This document shows positions 26,940 through 35,222 of a DNA stretch of 64,000 nt, in pieces (positions within the stretch are counted from its first letter, which is position 1; each line of letters starts with the position of its first letter). The notes below the pieces were generated by a model. It was given only the letters and a program-made list of their open reading frames with translations, was not told the DNA's origin and ran no database searches. The stretch comes from Streptomyces europaeiscabiei (GTDB lineage: Bacteria; Actinomycetota; Actinomycetes; Streptomycetales; Streptomycetaceae): positions 1,054,001 through 1,118,000 of the forward strand of contig NZ_CP107841.1 of the NCBI RefSeq assembly GCF_036346855.1. Reading direction: 5' to 3'. The translations under genes and the position numbers were made by a program.

Positions 26940-27629
26940 TCAGGACTTGGACGCCGTGGCCCTCAGACCCGGCGAGACGATCAGGCGCCGCAGCGCGGTG
27001 AACACCATCTGGACGACGAGCGCGAGGGCGACGACGACCGTGGAACCACCGATGACCAACTCGTAGTCGTTGCGGGAGAGTCCGTCGACGATGTAGCGGC
27101 CCAGGCCGCCGAGGCCGGGGTAGGCGGCGACGGTGGCGGTGGCCACGACCTGGATCGCGGCGACCCGCAGTCCGAGGAGGATCAGCGGCAGCGCCATCGG
27201 TACCTCGACCCGGGCCAGGACCTCCCACTCGGTCATGCCGACCCCGCGCGCCGCGTCCCGGGTGGCGGGGTCCACGCCCCGTACCCCCTCGAAGGTGTTG
27301 ATGAGGATCGGCGGAACCGCGAGCGCGACCAGCGCGACCAGCACGGGCGCGGTGCTGAGCCCCGCGAGCGTGACCACGAGGACGACCAGACCGAAGGTGG
27401 GGATCGCGCGGGCGAGGTTCGCCACGCTGGCCACGGCGAAGGCGCCACGGCCGGTGTGGCCGACGAGCAGTCCGAATGTCAGCCCGATGACGGCGGCGAA
27501 CAGCAACGACAGCCCGCTGTAGGTGAGATGCTCCAGCAGCCGCTGCGGGATGCCCTCGTCGCCGTGCCACTGCGCCGAGGACGTCAGCCAGTCCCCCACG
27601 AGCTCCATCTGGTTCAGGAAATCGTTCAT
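26940..27629 (-). CDS. Glycine betaine-type ABC permease (second)
   Basis: 229 aa from ATG 27629, overlapping the stop of the other permease by 4 bp (ATGA). It has five or six helices and the ABC permease loop with ARGVGMTEWEVLARVEVPMALP around 135-157, typical of OpuCB/OpuCD proteins. It would form a heterodimeric channel with the next gene. Confidence 0.88.
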   Translation of the reverse strand: MNDFLNQMELVGDWLTSSAQWHGDEGIPQRLLEHLTYSGLSLLFAAVIGLTFGLLVGHTGRGAFAVASVANLARAIPTFGLVVLVVTLAGLSTAPVLVALVALAVPPILINTFEGVRGVDPATRDAARGVGMTEWEVLARVEVPMALPLILLGLRVAAIQVVATATVAAYPGLGGLGRYIVDGLSRNDYELVIGGSTVVVALALVVQMVFTALRRLIVSPGLRATASKS

Positions 27630-28291
27630 GCCGACGTCACCTTGTTCCGGGACCACGGGGTGAGCAGCCGCTGCGCCAGGACCAGCAACGCGTCGGTGGC
27701 GAGCGCGAGCAGCATGATCAGGACGATCGCGGTGACGATCGGGGTGGGGAAGTCGAGCTGGAGACCGCGGGTGATGTAGTAGCCGAGGCCACCCTGTCCG
27801 ATCAGCTGTCCTACGGCGACGAGGCTGATGGACGAGACGGCGGCGACCCGTACGCCGGCGATGACCACGGGTACGGCGATGGGCAGCTCGACCTGGACGA
27901 CCCGGCGTACGGCGCCGAATCCCATGGCGGTGGCCGCGAGCCGGACGGGCTCGGGGACCGAGGCGAGGCCGTCGACCACGTTGGGGACCAGCACCGACAG
28001 GGTGTAGAGCGTCAGCGGGATCATCACCGTCTGTTCGGTCAGCCCGGTGTAGCGGACGAAGATCATGAACAGGGCGAGGGACGGGATCGAGTACAGGATG
28101 TTCGACACGGTCAGCACCGGCGGGTAGAGCCAGCGCCAGCGGTGGCACAGGATGCCGAGCGGCACGGAGATGATGAGCCCGAACAACACCGGCAGCAGGC
28201 CGAGTCTGAGGTGGATGCCGGTGTACTCGGCGAGTTCGGCCGTGTGGTCGGCTATCCACTGCCACCGGACCAGCGGTTCGTCGTCACTCAT
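27626..28291 (-). CDS. Glycine betaine-type ABC permease (first)
   Basis: 221 aa, overlapping both neighbours by 4 bp. It has a hydrophobic permease domain with a loop AATAMGFGAVRRVVQVELPIAVP around 118-140. It is a paralogue of the neighbouring permease (about 30% alike by eye) and is translated between the ATPase and that permease. Function as there: half of the transmembrane channel for osmoprotectant uptake. Confidence 0.88.
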   Translation of the reverse strand: MSDDEPLVRWQWIADHTAELAEYTGIHLRLGLLPVLFGLIISVPLGILCHRWRWLYPPVLTVSNILYSIPSLALFMIFVRYTGLTEQTVMIPLTLYTLSVLVPNVVDGLASVPEPVRLAATAMGFGAVRRVVQVELPIAVPVVIAGVRVAAVSSISLVAVGQLIGQGGLGYYITRGLQLDFPTPIVTAIVLIMLLALATDALLVLAQRLLTPWSRNKVTSA

Positions 28292-29610
28292 CGGTCACCT
28301 CCGCCCGGGGTGTCGGGGGCGGCCGTCCTGTCCACGGGCGACGCGGGTCCGGCCGGCGCGGGCTTCGAGGGTGTGGACTCGGCCGGCGCGGGCTTCGAGG
28401 GTGTGGACCCGGCCGGCGCGGACTCCTTCGAGGCGCTCGCCGTCGACTCCCTTTCCGTCGACGCGACTTCGGCCGGCGCGACTTCGGAATCCTTTGCGGC
28501 GGTTATCTCGGCAGTGGCGGCCCTGGCGGCGACCGCCCCGGCGGACAGCTCGTACGCGTCCGCGACTCCGGCGACCGCGCCCTGCGCGTCGACGGCCACC
28601 GCGAGGCGGGCGGGCGACAGGAGGGCGGAGTCGAGGGCGGCGCGTGCCGAGTCGCCCACGAGGCTGAAGGTGTGGCCGAGGGGGGCCAGGGACGCGTCCG
28701 CGAGGGTGCCGGTGTCCGGCAGCGCGGCGGTCTCGGCCCAGCCGAGCGGCCGTCGGGCGTCGTCGACGACGAGCACCCAGGGCGCGTCCACCGTCCGTGC
28801 CTCGGCGACGGAGGAGGTGGCCGGCAGCACCGGGCCGTCGCGCAGCGGCAGTGCGGCCGCATCGACGAAGGAGAGCCGGCGGATGCCCCGGTCCTGCCCC
28901 ACGAAGTCGGCCACGAAGTCGTCGGCGGGGCCGGCGAGCAACCGCTCGGGGGTGTCGAACTGGGCGAGCTTGCCGCCGGTGCGGAACACCGCGATGTTGT
29001 CGCCGAGTTTGATCGCCTCGTCGATGTCGTGGGTGACGAACACGATCGTCTTGTGCAACTCCTTCTGCAGCCGGATGAACTCGGCCTGCAGCTCCGCCCG
29101 CACGATCGGGTCGACCGCGCTGAACGGCTCGTCCATCAGCAGCACCGGCGGGTCGGCGCCCAGCGCCCTGGCCACCCCGACGCGCTGCTGCTGCCCGCCG
29201 GAGAGCTGGTTCGGGTAGCGCTTGGCCATCTCGGCGGGCAGGCCGACCAGTTCGAGCAGTTCCGCCGCCCGGGACCGCGCCTTCTTCCTGCCCCAGCCCA
29301 GCAGCAGCGGAACGGTCGCTATGTTGTCCAGGATGGTGCGGTGCGGGAACAGCCCCGCGTGCTGGATCACGTACCCGATGCCCCGGCGCAGCTCGGGCGC
29401 GTTGACCTCCCGGATGTTCCGGCCGCGCAGGCTCACCGTGCCGACGGTCGGCTCCACCATGCGGTTGATCATGCGCAGGGTGGTGGTCTTGCCGCAGCCG
29501 GAAGGACCGACCAGGACCGTGATGCCACCCTCGGCCAGTTCCAGGGAGAGGTCGTCCACCGCTGTCGTGCCGTTCGGATATTTTTTGCTCACCGCGTCGA
29601 ATCTGATCAA
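28288..29610 (-). CDS. Glycine betaine-type ABC ATPase with long low-complexity tail
   Basis: 440 aa. ATPase core: Walker A GPSGCGKTT, signature LSGGQQQR, Walker B LLMDEPFSA and H-loop THDIDEA, all in the first ~230 residues. Residues ~240-370 are a CBS-like regulatory region as in OpuCA proteins. The last ~70 residues are Ala/Ser/Glu/Pro-rich and include a duplicated 10-residue unit encoded by a 30-bp tandem repeat at 28351-28410. The tail is not needed for the fold and is likely variable between strains. Confidence 0.87.
   Translation of the reverse strand: MIRFDAVSKKYPNGTTAVDDLSLELAEGGITVLVGPSGCGKTTTLRMINRMVEPTVGTVSLRGRNIREVNAPELRRGIGYVIQHAGLFPHRTILDNIATVPLLLGWGRKKARSRAAELLELVGLPAEMAKRYPNQLSGGQQQRVGVARALGADPPVLLMDEPFSAVDPIVRAELQAEFIRLQKELHKTIVFVTHDIDEAIKLGDNIAVFRTGGKLAQFDTPERLLAGPADDFVADFVGQDRGIRRLSFVDAAALPLRDGPVLPATSSVAEARTVDAPWVLVVDDARRPLGWAETAALPDTGTLADASLAPLGHTFSLVGDSARAALDSALLSPARLAVAVDAQGAVAGVADAYELSAGAVAARAATAEITAAKDSEVAPAEVASTERESTASASKESAPAGSTPSKPAPAESTPSKPAPAGPASPVDRTAAPDTPGGGDR
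28351..28410. repeat. 30-bp tandem repeat inside the ABC ATPase gene
   Basis: Two adjacent 30-bp units (28351-28380 and 28381-28410) differ at one base. The first 11 bases of a third follow from 28411. Being a multiple of three, it adds 10 residues per copy (STPSKPAPAE type) to the C-terminal tail without shifting the frame. Confidence 0.85.
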
Positions 29611-29681
29611 GACTGCCCCTTACCCGACTGCATATGGTCATGCAGAGTTGTCGGTGACTGAATGACAGTCAATGGAATTCA

Positions 29682-29703
29682 GTGAACGGCACGTTACGTT
29701 CAC
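29682..29703. promoter_or_regulatory. Inverted repeat GTGAACG-N8-CGTTCAC in divergent intergenic region
   Basis: Perfect 7-bp arms at 29682-29688 and 29697-29703 lie in the gap between the betaine-type ABC operon (minus) and the lyase-like/amidohydrolase pair (plus). The position suits an operator serving both directions. The RpiR regulator downstream of the ABC genes or an unlinked regulator could bind it. The surrounding gap (29611-29796) is AT-richer than coding DNA and should hold both promoters. Confidence 0.4.
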
Positions 29704-29796
29704 ACCAAGCTCCACCGGGGATGCCTGGACTTTTCACCCTATGCAACTTTTGATCATCTTGATGACGAGGCGGCACAGAGGAAAGGGAGCCACCCC

Positions 29797-30378
29797 ATGC
29801 GGTGCGTGACGGGGACGAACGAAGGCCCGCAGGTCGTCGCCGACGGGCGGACACCGTCGTACGAAGAGGTCATGTCCACCGCCCGGCACGGAGCCCGGGT
29901 CGTCCTCGCGGACGAGATGCTCCCCCGGCCGGCACATGACCGGGCCGTCGTCGAGGACGTCGTGGACCGCCGGGTACCGGCGTACGGCCATGCGCTCGTC
30001 GCCGAGATCCGCAAGCCGTCCGTCCGGGTGTCCACCGGCCCCCGGCACGGCGCGGCCGGCGTCGAGGACGAATCCACCGACGCGGCGCCGGGCGCCCGGC
30101 GCCCGACCACGATGCTCACCCGGCTGCGGCAGGTGCTCACCGTGGAGGCCGGGGGCGCCGCGCAGGCGGTGGATCCGGCGGTGCCGACCGTACTGGGGAG
30201 GGGACCGGAGTTCCTGCGGCGCTCGATCAGGGAAGTTCTTCCCCGCCTGGACGACGACCGACCGTGCGGGGTGGACGTGGAGACGGTACGCCGCGACATC
30301 CCCGAGTCCGACGACGTCCGGAGCACACTGCGCGCCCTGACCGGGGAAGCGTCGGCCTTGGTGGGAGGAGCGGCATGA
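29797..30378 (+). CDS. Shrunken histidine/aromatic ammonia-lyase-like protein lacking the catalytic core
   Basis: 193 aa, ATG with AAAGGGA upstream. Residues 21-64 (SYEEVMSTARHGARVVL... VVEDVVDRRVPAYG) look like the N-terminus of HAL/PAL enzymes. Residues 66-165 (ALVAE..., GVEDESTDAAPGARR, LTRLRQVLTVEAGGAAQAVD, VREV-like LPRLDDDR) look like the C-terminus of the same family. The ~320 residues between, including the Ala-Ser-Gly triplet that forms the MIO cofactor, are absent. The frame is open and coupled by a 4-bp overlap to the amidohydrolase gene. It is either a relic of an internal deletion or a repurposed small protein. Assignment is by memory of family motifs. Confidence 0.55.
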   Translation: MRCVTGTNEGPQVVADGRTPSYEEVMSTARHGARVVLADEMLPRPAHDRAVVEDVVDRRVPAYGHALVAEIRKPSVRVSTGPRHGAAGVEDESTDAAPGARRPTTMLTRLRQVLTVEAGGAAQAVDPAVPTVLGRGPEFLRRSIREVLPRLDDDRPCGVDVETVRRDIPESDDVRSTLRALTGEASALVGGAA

Positions 30379-31280
30379 CCAACTGCGACGTGCACCAGCA
30401 TCTGTGGACCCCCGCGCTGGTGACGGCCCTGCGGTCACGCCGCGAACCACCGTTCCTGGACGGCTGGACCCTGTTCCTCGACGGTGAGCCGCCCTACGCG
30501 ATTCCGCCCGCCGACCACGACATCGACGGCCGTACACGGCTCGCCGACACCGACGGCCTCGGCCGGGCCCTCGTCTCGCTCTCCTCCCCGATCGGCGTGG
30601 AGTGGCTGCCCGCGACCGAGGCGCGCCCCCTGCTCGACGCCTACCACGAGGGCTCGGCCGCGCTCCCCGAACCGTTCGGCGCCTGGGCCGCCGCCTGCGT
30701 ACGGGACGTCGACGCGAAGGCGACGGCCCAGGACCTCGACCGCGGCTTCGTCGGCCTCCAGCTCCCGGCGAACGCCCTTGCCGACGCGGCCGGTTACGCA
30801 CGCTGCGCCCCGCTCCTCGACCTCCTCGAAGAGCGCGGCCTCCCGCTGTTCGTGCACCCGGGGCCCGCGCCGGGCGGCGCCGAGGGGCCCGGCTGGTGGC
30901 CCGCGATGGTCCCCTACGTCCAGCAGATGCACTCCGCCTGGTTCGCCTTCCGCGCCTTCGGCCGCCCCCGCCACCCCCGCCTGCGGGTGTGCTTCGCCCT
31001 GCTGGCCGGGCTCGCCCCGCTGCACGGGGAGCGCTTCGCCGCCCGGAGCGGCGGGAGCGACGCCGGGGTGGACCCGGACGTCTTCGTCGAGACGTCCTCC
31101 TACGGTCCGACGGCCGTCGAAGCCGTGGTCCGCGCCCTCGGCGTGGGCGCCGTCGTCCAGGGCTCCGACCGCCCCTACGCCGAGCCCCCGCAACAGCCCG
31201 GCTTCGGTCTGGGCGGGGCGGCGGCGTACGCCTTCCGCATCGCCAATCCACGGCGGCTGCTCACCGGGAAGGACAGCTGA
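30375..31280 (+). CDS. Amidohydrolase family 2-like (TIM-barrel) protein
   Basis: 301 aa. It begins MTNCDVHQHLW, with the HxH metal motif (H7, H9 in DVHQH) of amidohydrolase-2 proteins. FVHPGPAP in the middle supplies the next barrel histidine, and a late GSDRPYAEP holds the catalytic aspartate. The family includes amidohydrolases and decarboxylases acting on small aromatic or lactone substrates. Coupled to the lyase-like gene; an imidazolone- or aromatic-type substrate is a guess from that context only. Confidence 0.75.
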   Translation: MTNCDVHQHLWTPALVTALRSRREPPFLDGWTLFLDGEPPYAIPPADHDIDGRTRLADTDGLGRALVSLSSPIGVEWLPATEARPLLDAYHEGSAALPEPFGAWAAACVRDVDAKATAQDLDRGFVGLQLPANALADAAGYARCAPLLDLLEERGLPLFVHPGPAPGGAEGPGWWPAMVPYVQQMHSAWFAFRAFGRPRHPRLRVCFALLAGLAPLHGERFAARSGGSDAGVDPDVFVETSSYGPTAVEAVVRALGVGAVVQGSDRPYAEPPQQPGFGLGGAAAYAFRIANPRRLLTGKDS

Positions 31281-31285
31281 AGCCG

Positions 31286-31320
31286 ACGTGGTCACGGGCC
31301 CGAGGAGCCCGTGACCACGT
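31286..31320. terminator. Hairpin terminator between convergent genes
   Basis: A perfect 14-bp stem (ACGTGGTCACGGGC at 31286-31299 with its complement at 31307-31320) and a 7-nt loop lie 5 bp after the amidohydrolase stop and 42 bp before the end of the convergent P450 gene. It probably ends transcripts from both sides. No U-tract, as usual in this kind of genome. Confidence 0.75.
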
Positions 31321-31361
31321 GATGCCCCGGCGGTGACCTTCCAGCCGCCGGTGATCGCCCG

Positions 31362-32795
31362 TCAGCGGCCGGGGCGGATCAGCCCCGTGAGATAGCGCCA
31401 CAGCGAGGAACGCTGTCGGGCGGACACGTCCGGCACCACCGTCTCCACCGTGCCCTCCACGCCCGCGTCCCCCGCCGGCTGCGGCGCCGGGTCGTCCACC
31501 GGTGGCCGTTCGGCCGTCGGCACGAGTTCGTACCGTACGGGCAGCGAGCGCAGGCCACGCATGAACGGCGAGGAGCGCCAGGGCAGTTGGTCGACGGGGA
31601 GCGCGAGGTCCAGGTTGGCGAACCGCTCGAACAGCCGGCCCACTCCGACGGCGGCGACCGTCGAGGCGAGCTCGCGTGCCGGGCACTGGCGCGGGCCCGC
31701 GCCCCAGGACAGGTGCGCCCGGGTGCTGACCGTGGTGCTGGGTGCCACGTGGTCGGCGAAGAGCGGGTCGGCGTGGGCCGCGGCGGAGGAGACCCAGACC
31801 GGGTCGCCCGCGCGGATCGTGTAGTTGCCGAGCCGGGTGTCCGCGGCCGCGAACCTCGGCACGAAGTTCACCAGCGGAGGCTTGCGCATGACGACCCGGT
31901 TCATGGCCTCCCGGACCATGCCGGCGGAGAGGCTGGCCCGGACGCTGTCCTCGCCCGAGAGGACCTCGACGACCGTGTTGGAGACGAGGATGCCGACGTG
32001 GTCGGACGTCATGCCCAGCAGCATGAACAGTTCGCGGGCCAGTTCGTCGAGCGAGAGGTCGGGGTGGGCGGCCAGCAGGTAGGAGGGGAAGTCCTCGCCC
32101 GGCGTCTTCAGCTTCAGCTCCGCCAGTTCCGCCAGCGCGCCCAGCAGCCGGTCCAGGGCGGGCCCCGCGTCCGGGCCCGCGTCCAGCACCCGCCACATGT
32201 CCATCAGGGCGTCGTCGCCCTGGGAACCGGGGAAGCCGAGCAGATGGCTGGCCACCATCAGCGGCAGGGGCCGGGAGAACTGCGCGGACAGGTCCGCGAG
32301 CCCCGTGCCGCCCGCCTGCCCCATCAGGGTGATCAGCTCGTCGGCGTAGACGGTCACGGCCGCCTTCAGCCGCTTCGCCTGGGGGTTGCGCGGGTCCTGG
32401 AACGGCTTGAGCGCCTGGTCCCACGCCATCCGCAGCGACCGGTAGCCGGGGCCGCCCTGGATCAGTACGTGGTTGACCTCCAGGGAGGGCCCGAGCGGCC
32501 AGTCGGCCGGGACCCTGCCCTCGGTCCGGGCCCGCCAGTTCTCCAGGCCCTTGGGCCATCCGGCGTCGTCCTGGAGCACCTGGAGCGCCTCGCGGTAGCC
32601 GAGCACCAGCCAGGCGGGCACGCCCAGCAGGTCGACCGGCGCCACCGCGCCGTGCCGCTGCCTCAGCCGCTCGTACACCAGCGAGGGGCGCGTCTCGTAG
32701 TCCCGGGTCAGCAGCGGTTCGGGAGACATCGCCTCCAACCCCGCGCCGTCCAGCTCCACGGACACACCCTCACCCGACTGGGTTTCCCTCACCAT
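31362..32795 (-). CDS. Cytochrome P450, CYP157-like, without a canonical ExxR
   Basis: 477 aa from ATG 32795 (GGAGGGG upstream; in-frame ATG at 32828 is less likely). The heme loop is LSWGAGPRQCPA with C371, and the following helix/beta region ALPVDQLPWRSSPFMRGLRSLPVRY resembles CYP157 proteins. In the K helix, where ExxR should be, the sequence is EAMNR (296-300), so Arg is displaced. The I-helix reads LGMTSDHVG instead of the A/GGxD/ET consensus. CYP157 members are known to lack ExxR. Substrate and redox partner are unknown, and no conservon genes adjoin it. Confidence 0.8.
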   Translation of the reverse strand: MVRETQSGEGVSVELDGAGLEAMSPEPLLTRDYETRPSLVYERLRQRHGAVAPVDLLGVPAWLVLGYREALQVLQDDAGWPKGLENWRARTEGRVPADWPLGPSLEVNHVLIQGGPGYRSLRMAWDQALKPFQDPRNPQAKRLKAAVTVYADELITLMGQAGGTGLADLSAQFSRPLPLMVASHLLGFPGSQGDDALMDMWRVLDAGPDAGPALDRLLGALAELAELKLKTPGEDFPSYLLAAHPDLSLDELARELFMLLGMTSDHVGILVSNTVVEVLSGEDSVRASLSAGMVREAMNRVVMRKPPLVNFVPRFAAADTRLGNYTIRAGDPVWVSSAAAHADPLFADHVAPSTTVSTRAHLSWGAGPRQCPARELASTVAAVGVGRLFERFANLDLALPVDQLPWRSSPFMRGLRSLPVRYELVPTAERPPVDDPAPQPAGDAGVEGTVETVVPDVSARQRSSLWRYLTGLIRPGR

Positions 32796-32957
32796 GCCGC
32801 CCCTCCGACACTCCCCGTACCGGACCACCTTCAGTCGGTAGCCGGAACCGTGGGGACCCTACCCCAGGGTCACTTCCGGGGGAACGCCGGGCATCACCAC
32901 TCACAGGTCCAGCCCCGTGACTCACAGCCGTGAACCGGGCGGCGGCACAGCCACCCA

Positions 32958-33578
32958 TCACTGCCCGGCGCGGGCCGCCTTGATGAAATCCCTGATCAGA
33001 CCGGGGTCCTTGACGCCTCGACTCTGTTCGACGCCGCTGGAGACGTCCACGCCCCAGGGATCGGTGGCGGCGACGGCGTCGCGTACGTTCTCCGGAGTGA
33101 GACCGCCCGCGAGGAGCCACCTCTCCCCCGCGACCGCCAGCGGCCTGCTCGCCCAGTCCCAGGCGATGCCCGAGCCGGGGACGGGCGCGTCGACGAGGAG
33201 CATGTCCTCGCCGAACTCCCCGCAGCGCGGCACCGAGTCGCCGAACGCCGCGGCACGGATCAGGGTCCAGTCGCCGGTCGCCAGGTCGTCGTAGTAGGCG
33301 CGGTCCTCGGGGCCGTGCAGCTGGATCGCCCCGATCCCCGACTCGGTCGCCAGGGACCGCACGTCGCCGAGGGGCTCCTGGCGGAAGACGCCGACCGTCA
33401 GGACGTGCTCGGGCACACGGCGGCTCAGCCGGGCGGCGGTGGCGGCGTCGATCCGGCGCGGGCTGGCCGAGAAGACGAAGCCGATGGCGTCGGCGCCCGC
33501 CTCGACGGCCGTGTCGACGTCCTGCTCGGTCTTCAGGCCGCAGATCTTGATGAAGAGGGAGTCACTGGAGTTGCTCAC
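32958..33578 (-). CDS. trpF: Phosphoribosylanthranilate isomerase
   Basis: 206 aa from GTG 33578 (SNSSDSLFIKICGLK). It has the TrpF signature KICGLK with catalytic C13, SPRRI, GVFRQEP, QLHG and LLVDAPVPGSG with the catalytic Asp; the phosphate-binding LLAGGLTPENV and GVDVSSGVE close the barrel. It isomerises phosphoribosylanthranilate in tryptophan synthesis. Streptomycetes normally use the bifunctional PriA for this step, so a separate TrpF is noteworthy. No other trp gene is in the window. Confidence 0.9.
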   Translation of the reverse strand: MSNSSDSLFIKICGLKTEQDVDTAVEAGADAIGFVFSASPRRIDAATAARLSRRVPEHVLTVGVFRQEPLGDVRSLATESGIGAIQLHGPEDRAYYDDLATGDWTLIRAAAFGDSVPRCGEFGEDMLLVDAPVPGSGIAWDWASRPLAVAGERWLLAGGLTPENVRDAVAATDPWGVDVSSGVEQSRGVKDPGLIRDFIKAARAGQ

Positions 33579-33646
33579 GGCCACAGCCTGCCGTATCGGC
33601 GGCTGCGCGGGGACGGCGGCCACCTGGTCCGGCGCACCGGGCACGG

Positions 33647-34954
33647 TCAGCGCCACGCTCCCGACAGACGCCGGGTGACGACCGCGCTGAGCGTCCGCAC
33701 ACCCCGGGTCGAGCCCGGGTCGATGCCGGTGAGTTCCCTCACCCGGCGCAGACGGTAGTCCAGGGTGCGGGTGTGGACGTTGAGGGCGGTCGCCGTGGCG
33801 CCGCGGTGCATGTCGTGGCAGTAATACGCGTCGAGGGTGAGCAGCAGGTCCGGGCCGGAGTCCAGACGGCGGGCCAGCGAGCGCAGCCACACGTCGACGA
33901 ACGGCACGTCCGCGGAGGCGAGTTCGACGAAGACGTCCGCCAGGGTGTGCGGCCGCAAACGGCCGGAGGCGGGTCTCAGCGGGGCCGCCCGGCTGATCCG
34001 CCGAGCCCGGTCCAGGGCGTCGGCCGGCGCGGACAGCGGCGCGGTGGCGGTGCCGACGGCGCAGGGGCGGCCGAGAGCGAGGGCGAAGTCCCGGACGAGA
34101 TCCGGCAAGTGGTCGGGGGCCAAATCGGGCAAGAGGTCGGGAACGGCGTGCGGCGGGACGTTCTCCGTCCCCGCGGCGCCGGAGAACAGGGGCACCAGAG
34201 CGATCAGCTCACCGCTCCCGTCGCCGCCCTCCGGGCCCCACATGACCGGCGCCCGGTGGGCCTTCACCAGTGTCTCGATCTCGTTTTCCAGGAAACGGTC
34301 GACGGCGGGCGGGTCCGACAACCGGAACACCGTCACGGTGCAGTAGTCCGGCAGTTCCATGTCGACGGCTGCGGCGAGTTCCGTCGATATCGGATCGCCG
34401 TTCAGTAATGACCGGGCCAGCAGGGCGACCTGCTCGGTGTACGGCATTCGGCGGCGCAGTACGCGGACGAATCCCTGGCGGTAGGCGCCGATGCCGCGCT
34501 CACCCTGCGGGGCGAACCACGTCATCATCCGCATGAGTTCGTCGACACCGCCGCCACGCTGGGCGTCGGTCGCCTCGTTGATCTCGCGCAGCATGAGCGC
34601 GGTGTGCACACGCAGCACCTGCTGCCGCGCGTCGAGCGACATCCCCGCACCCGCCCGCAGCTCTCCCATGGACGCGATGCAGCCAAGATCGTCATCGCTC
34701 AACTCGCTGTTGTTCGGCGACAGTTCGACCGTGCGATGCCGTAGCCACATCGCGTGTTCCAGCGTCTCGGCCCGAGCCCGGGGGTCGTTGTCCAGAAACC
34801 CGAACTCCGGGATCTCGCGCGTGTACGTCTCGACCTCCCGGCGGGCGTTGGTCGACGCCTGACGGGCCAGTTCGGCGAAGAGGCTCCCCATGCAGGCGAG
34901 CATGCCATTCCGGACGAACGGGCCGACAGACGAGATCCGGACGGCGTTCATCAC
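33647..34954 (-). CDS. PucR/CdaR-type transcriptional regulator
   Basis: 435 aa. The C-terminal ~60 residues are a PucR-type HTH (HTRTLDYRLRRVRELTGIDPGSTRGVRTLSAVV) and the centre is a GGDEF-like ligand domain of this family. The N-terminal ~170 residues form a RsbR-like helical region. In Streptomyces such proteins often regulate secondary or nitrogen metabolism. It ends 69 bp before trpF on the same strand. The target is unknown. Confidence 0.8.
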   Translation of the reverse strand: MMNAVRISSVGPFVRNGMLACMGSLFAELARQASTNARREVETYTREIPEFGFLDNDPRARAETLEHAMWLRHRTVELSPNNSELSDDDLGCIASMGELRAGAGMSLDARQQVLRVHTALMLREINEATDAQRGGGVDELMRMMTWFAPQGERGIGAYRQGFVRVLRRRMPYTEQVALLARSLLNGDPISTELAAAVDMELPDYCTVTVFRLSDPPAVDRFLENEIETLVKAHRAPVMWGPEGGDGSGELIALVPLFSGAAGTENVPPHAVPDLLPDLAPDHLPDLVRDFALALGRPCAVGTATAPLSAPADALDRARRISRAAPLRPASGRLRPHTLADVFVELASADVPFVDVWLRSLARRLDSGPDLLLTLDAYYCHDMHRGATATALNVHTRTLDYRLRRVRELTGIDPGSTRGVRTLSAVVTRRLSGAWR

Positions 34955-35222
34955 TGCGCATAAATCGGCGGCAAGTATGCCGACAGGGTTTTTGTCACAG
35001 TGCGCAAAATTCCCGGATCGGTGCGTTCCCCTCCCGGCTTCCGCTTGTGGAGGGGTCGTAAAGCGGCCTTAATGAGAACCGCGTGAACGCCCGTGGGGGA
35101 AGACCGGGACAATCATTCCGGCGCGACTCCGGAACGGCTCCGGCAATCAGTACGGGCGCGGATACGAAATTCCTCGGCCAGGCGCCCCGCAATGGCGCTC
35201 ACCCAAACGGGAGGGAAACCCG

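Noticed and set aside
34969..34982. CGGCA-AGTA-TGCCG dyad upstream of the PucR gene
   Set aside because: Short 5-bp GC arms are common by chance in this genome; single copy.
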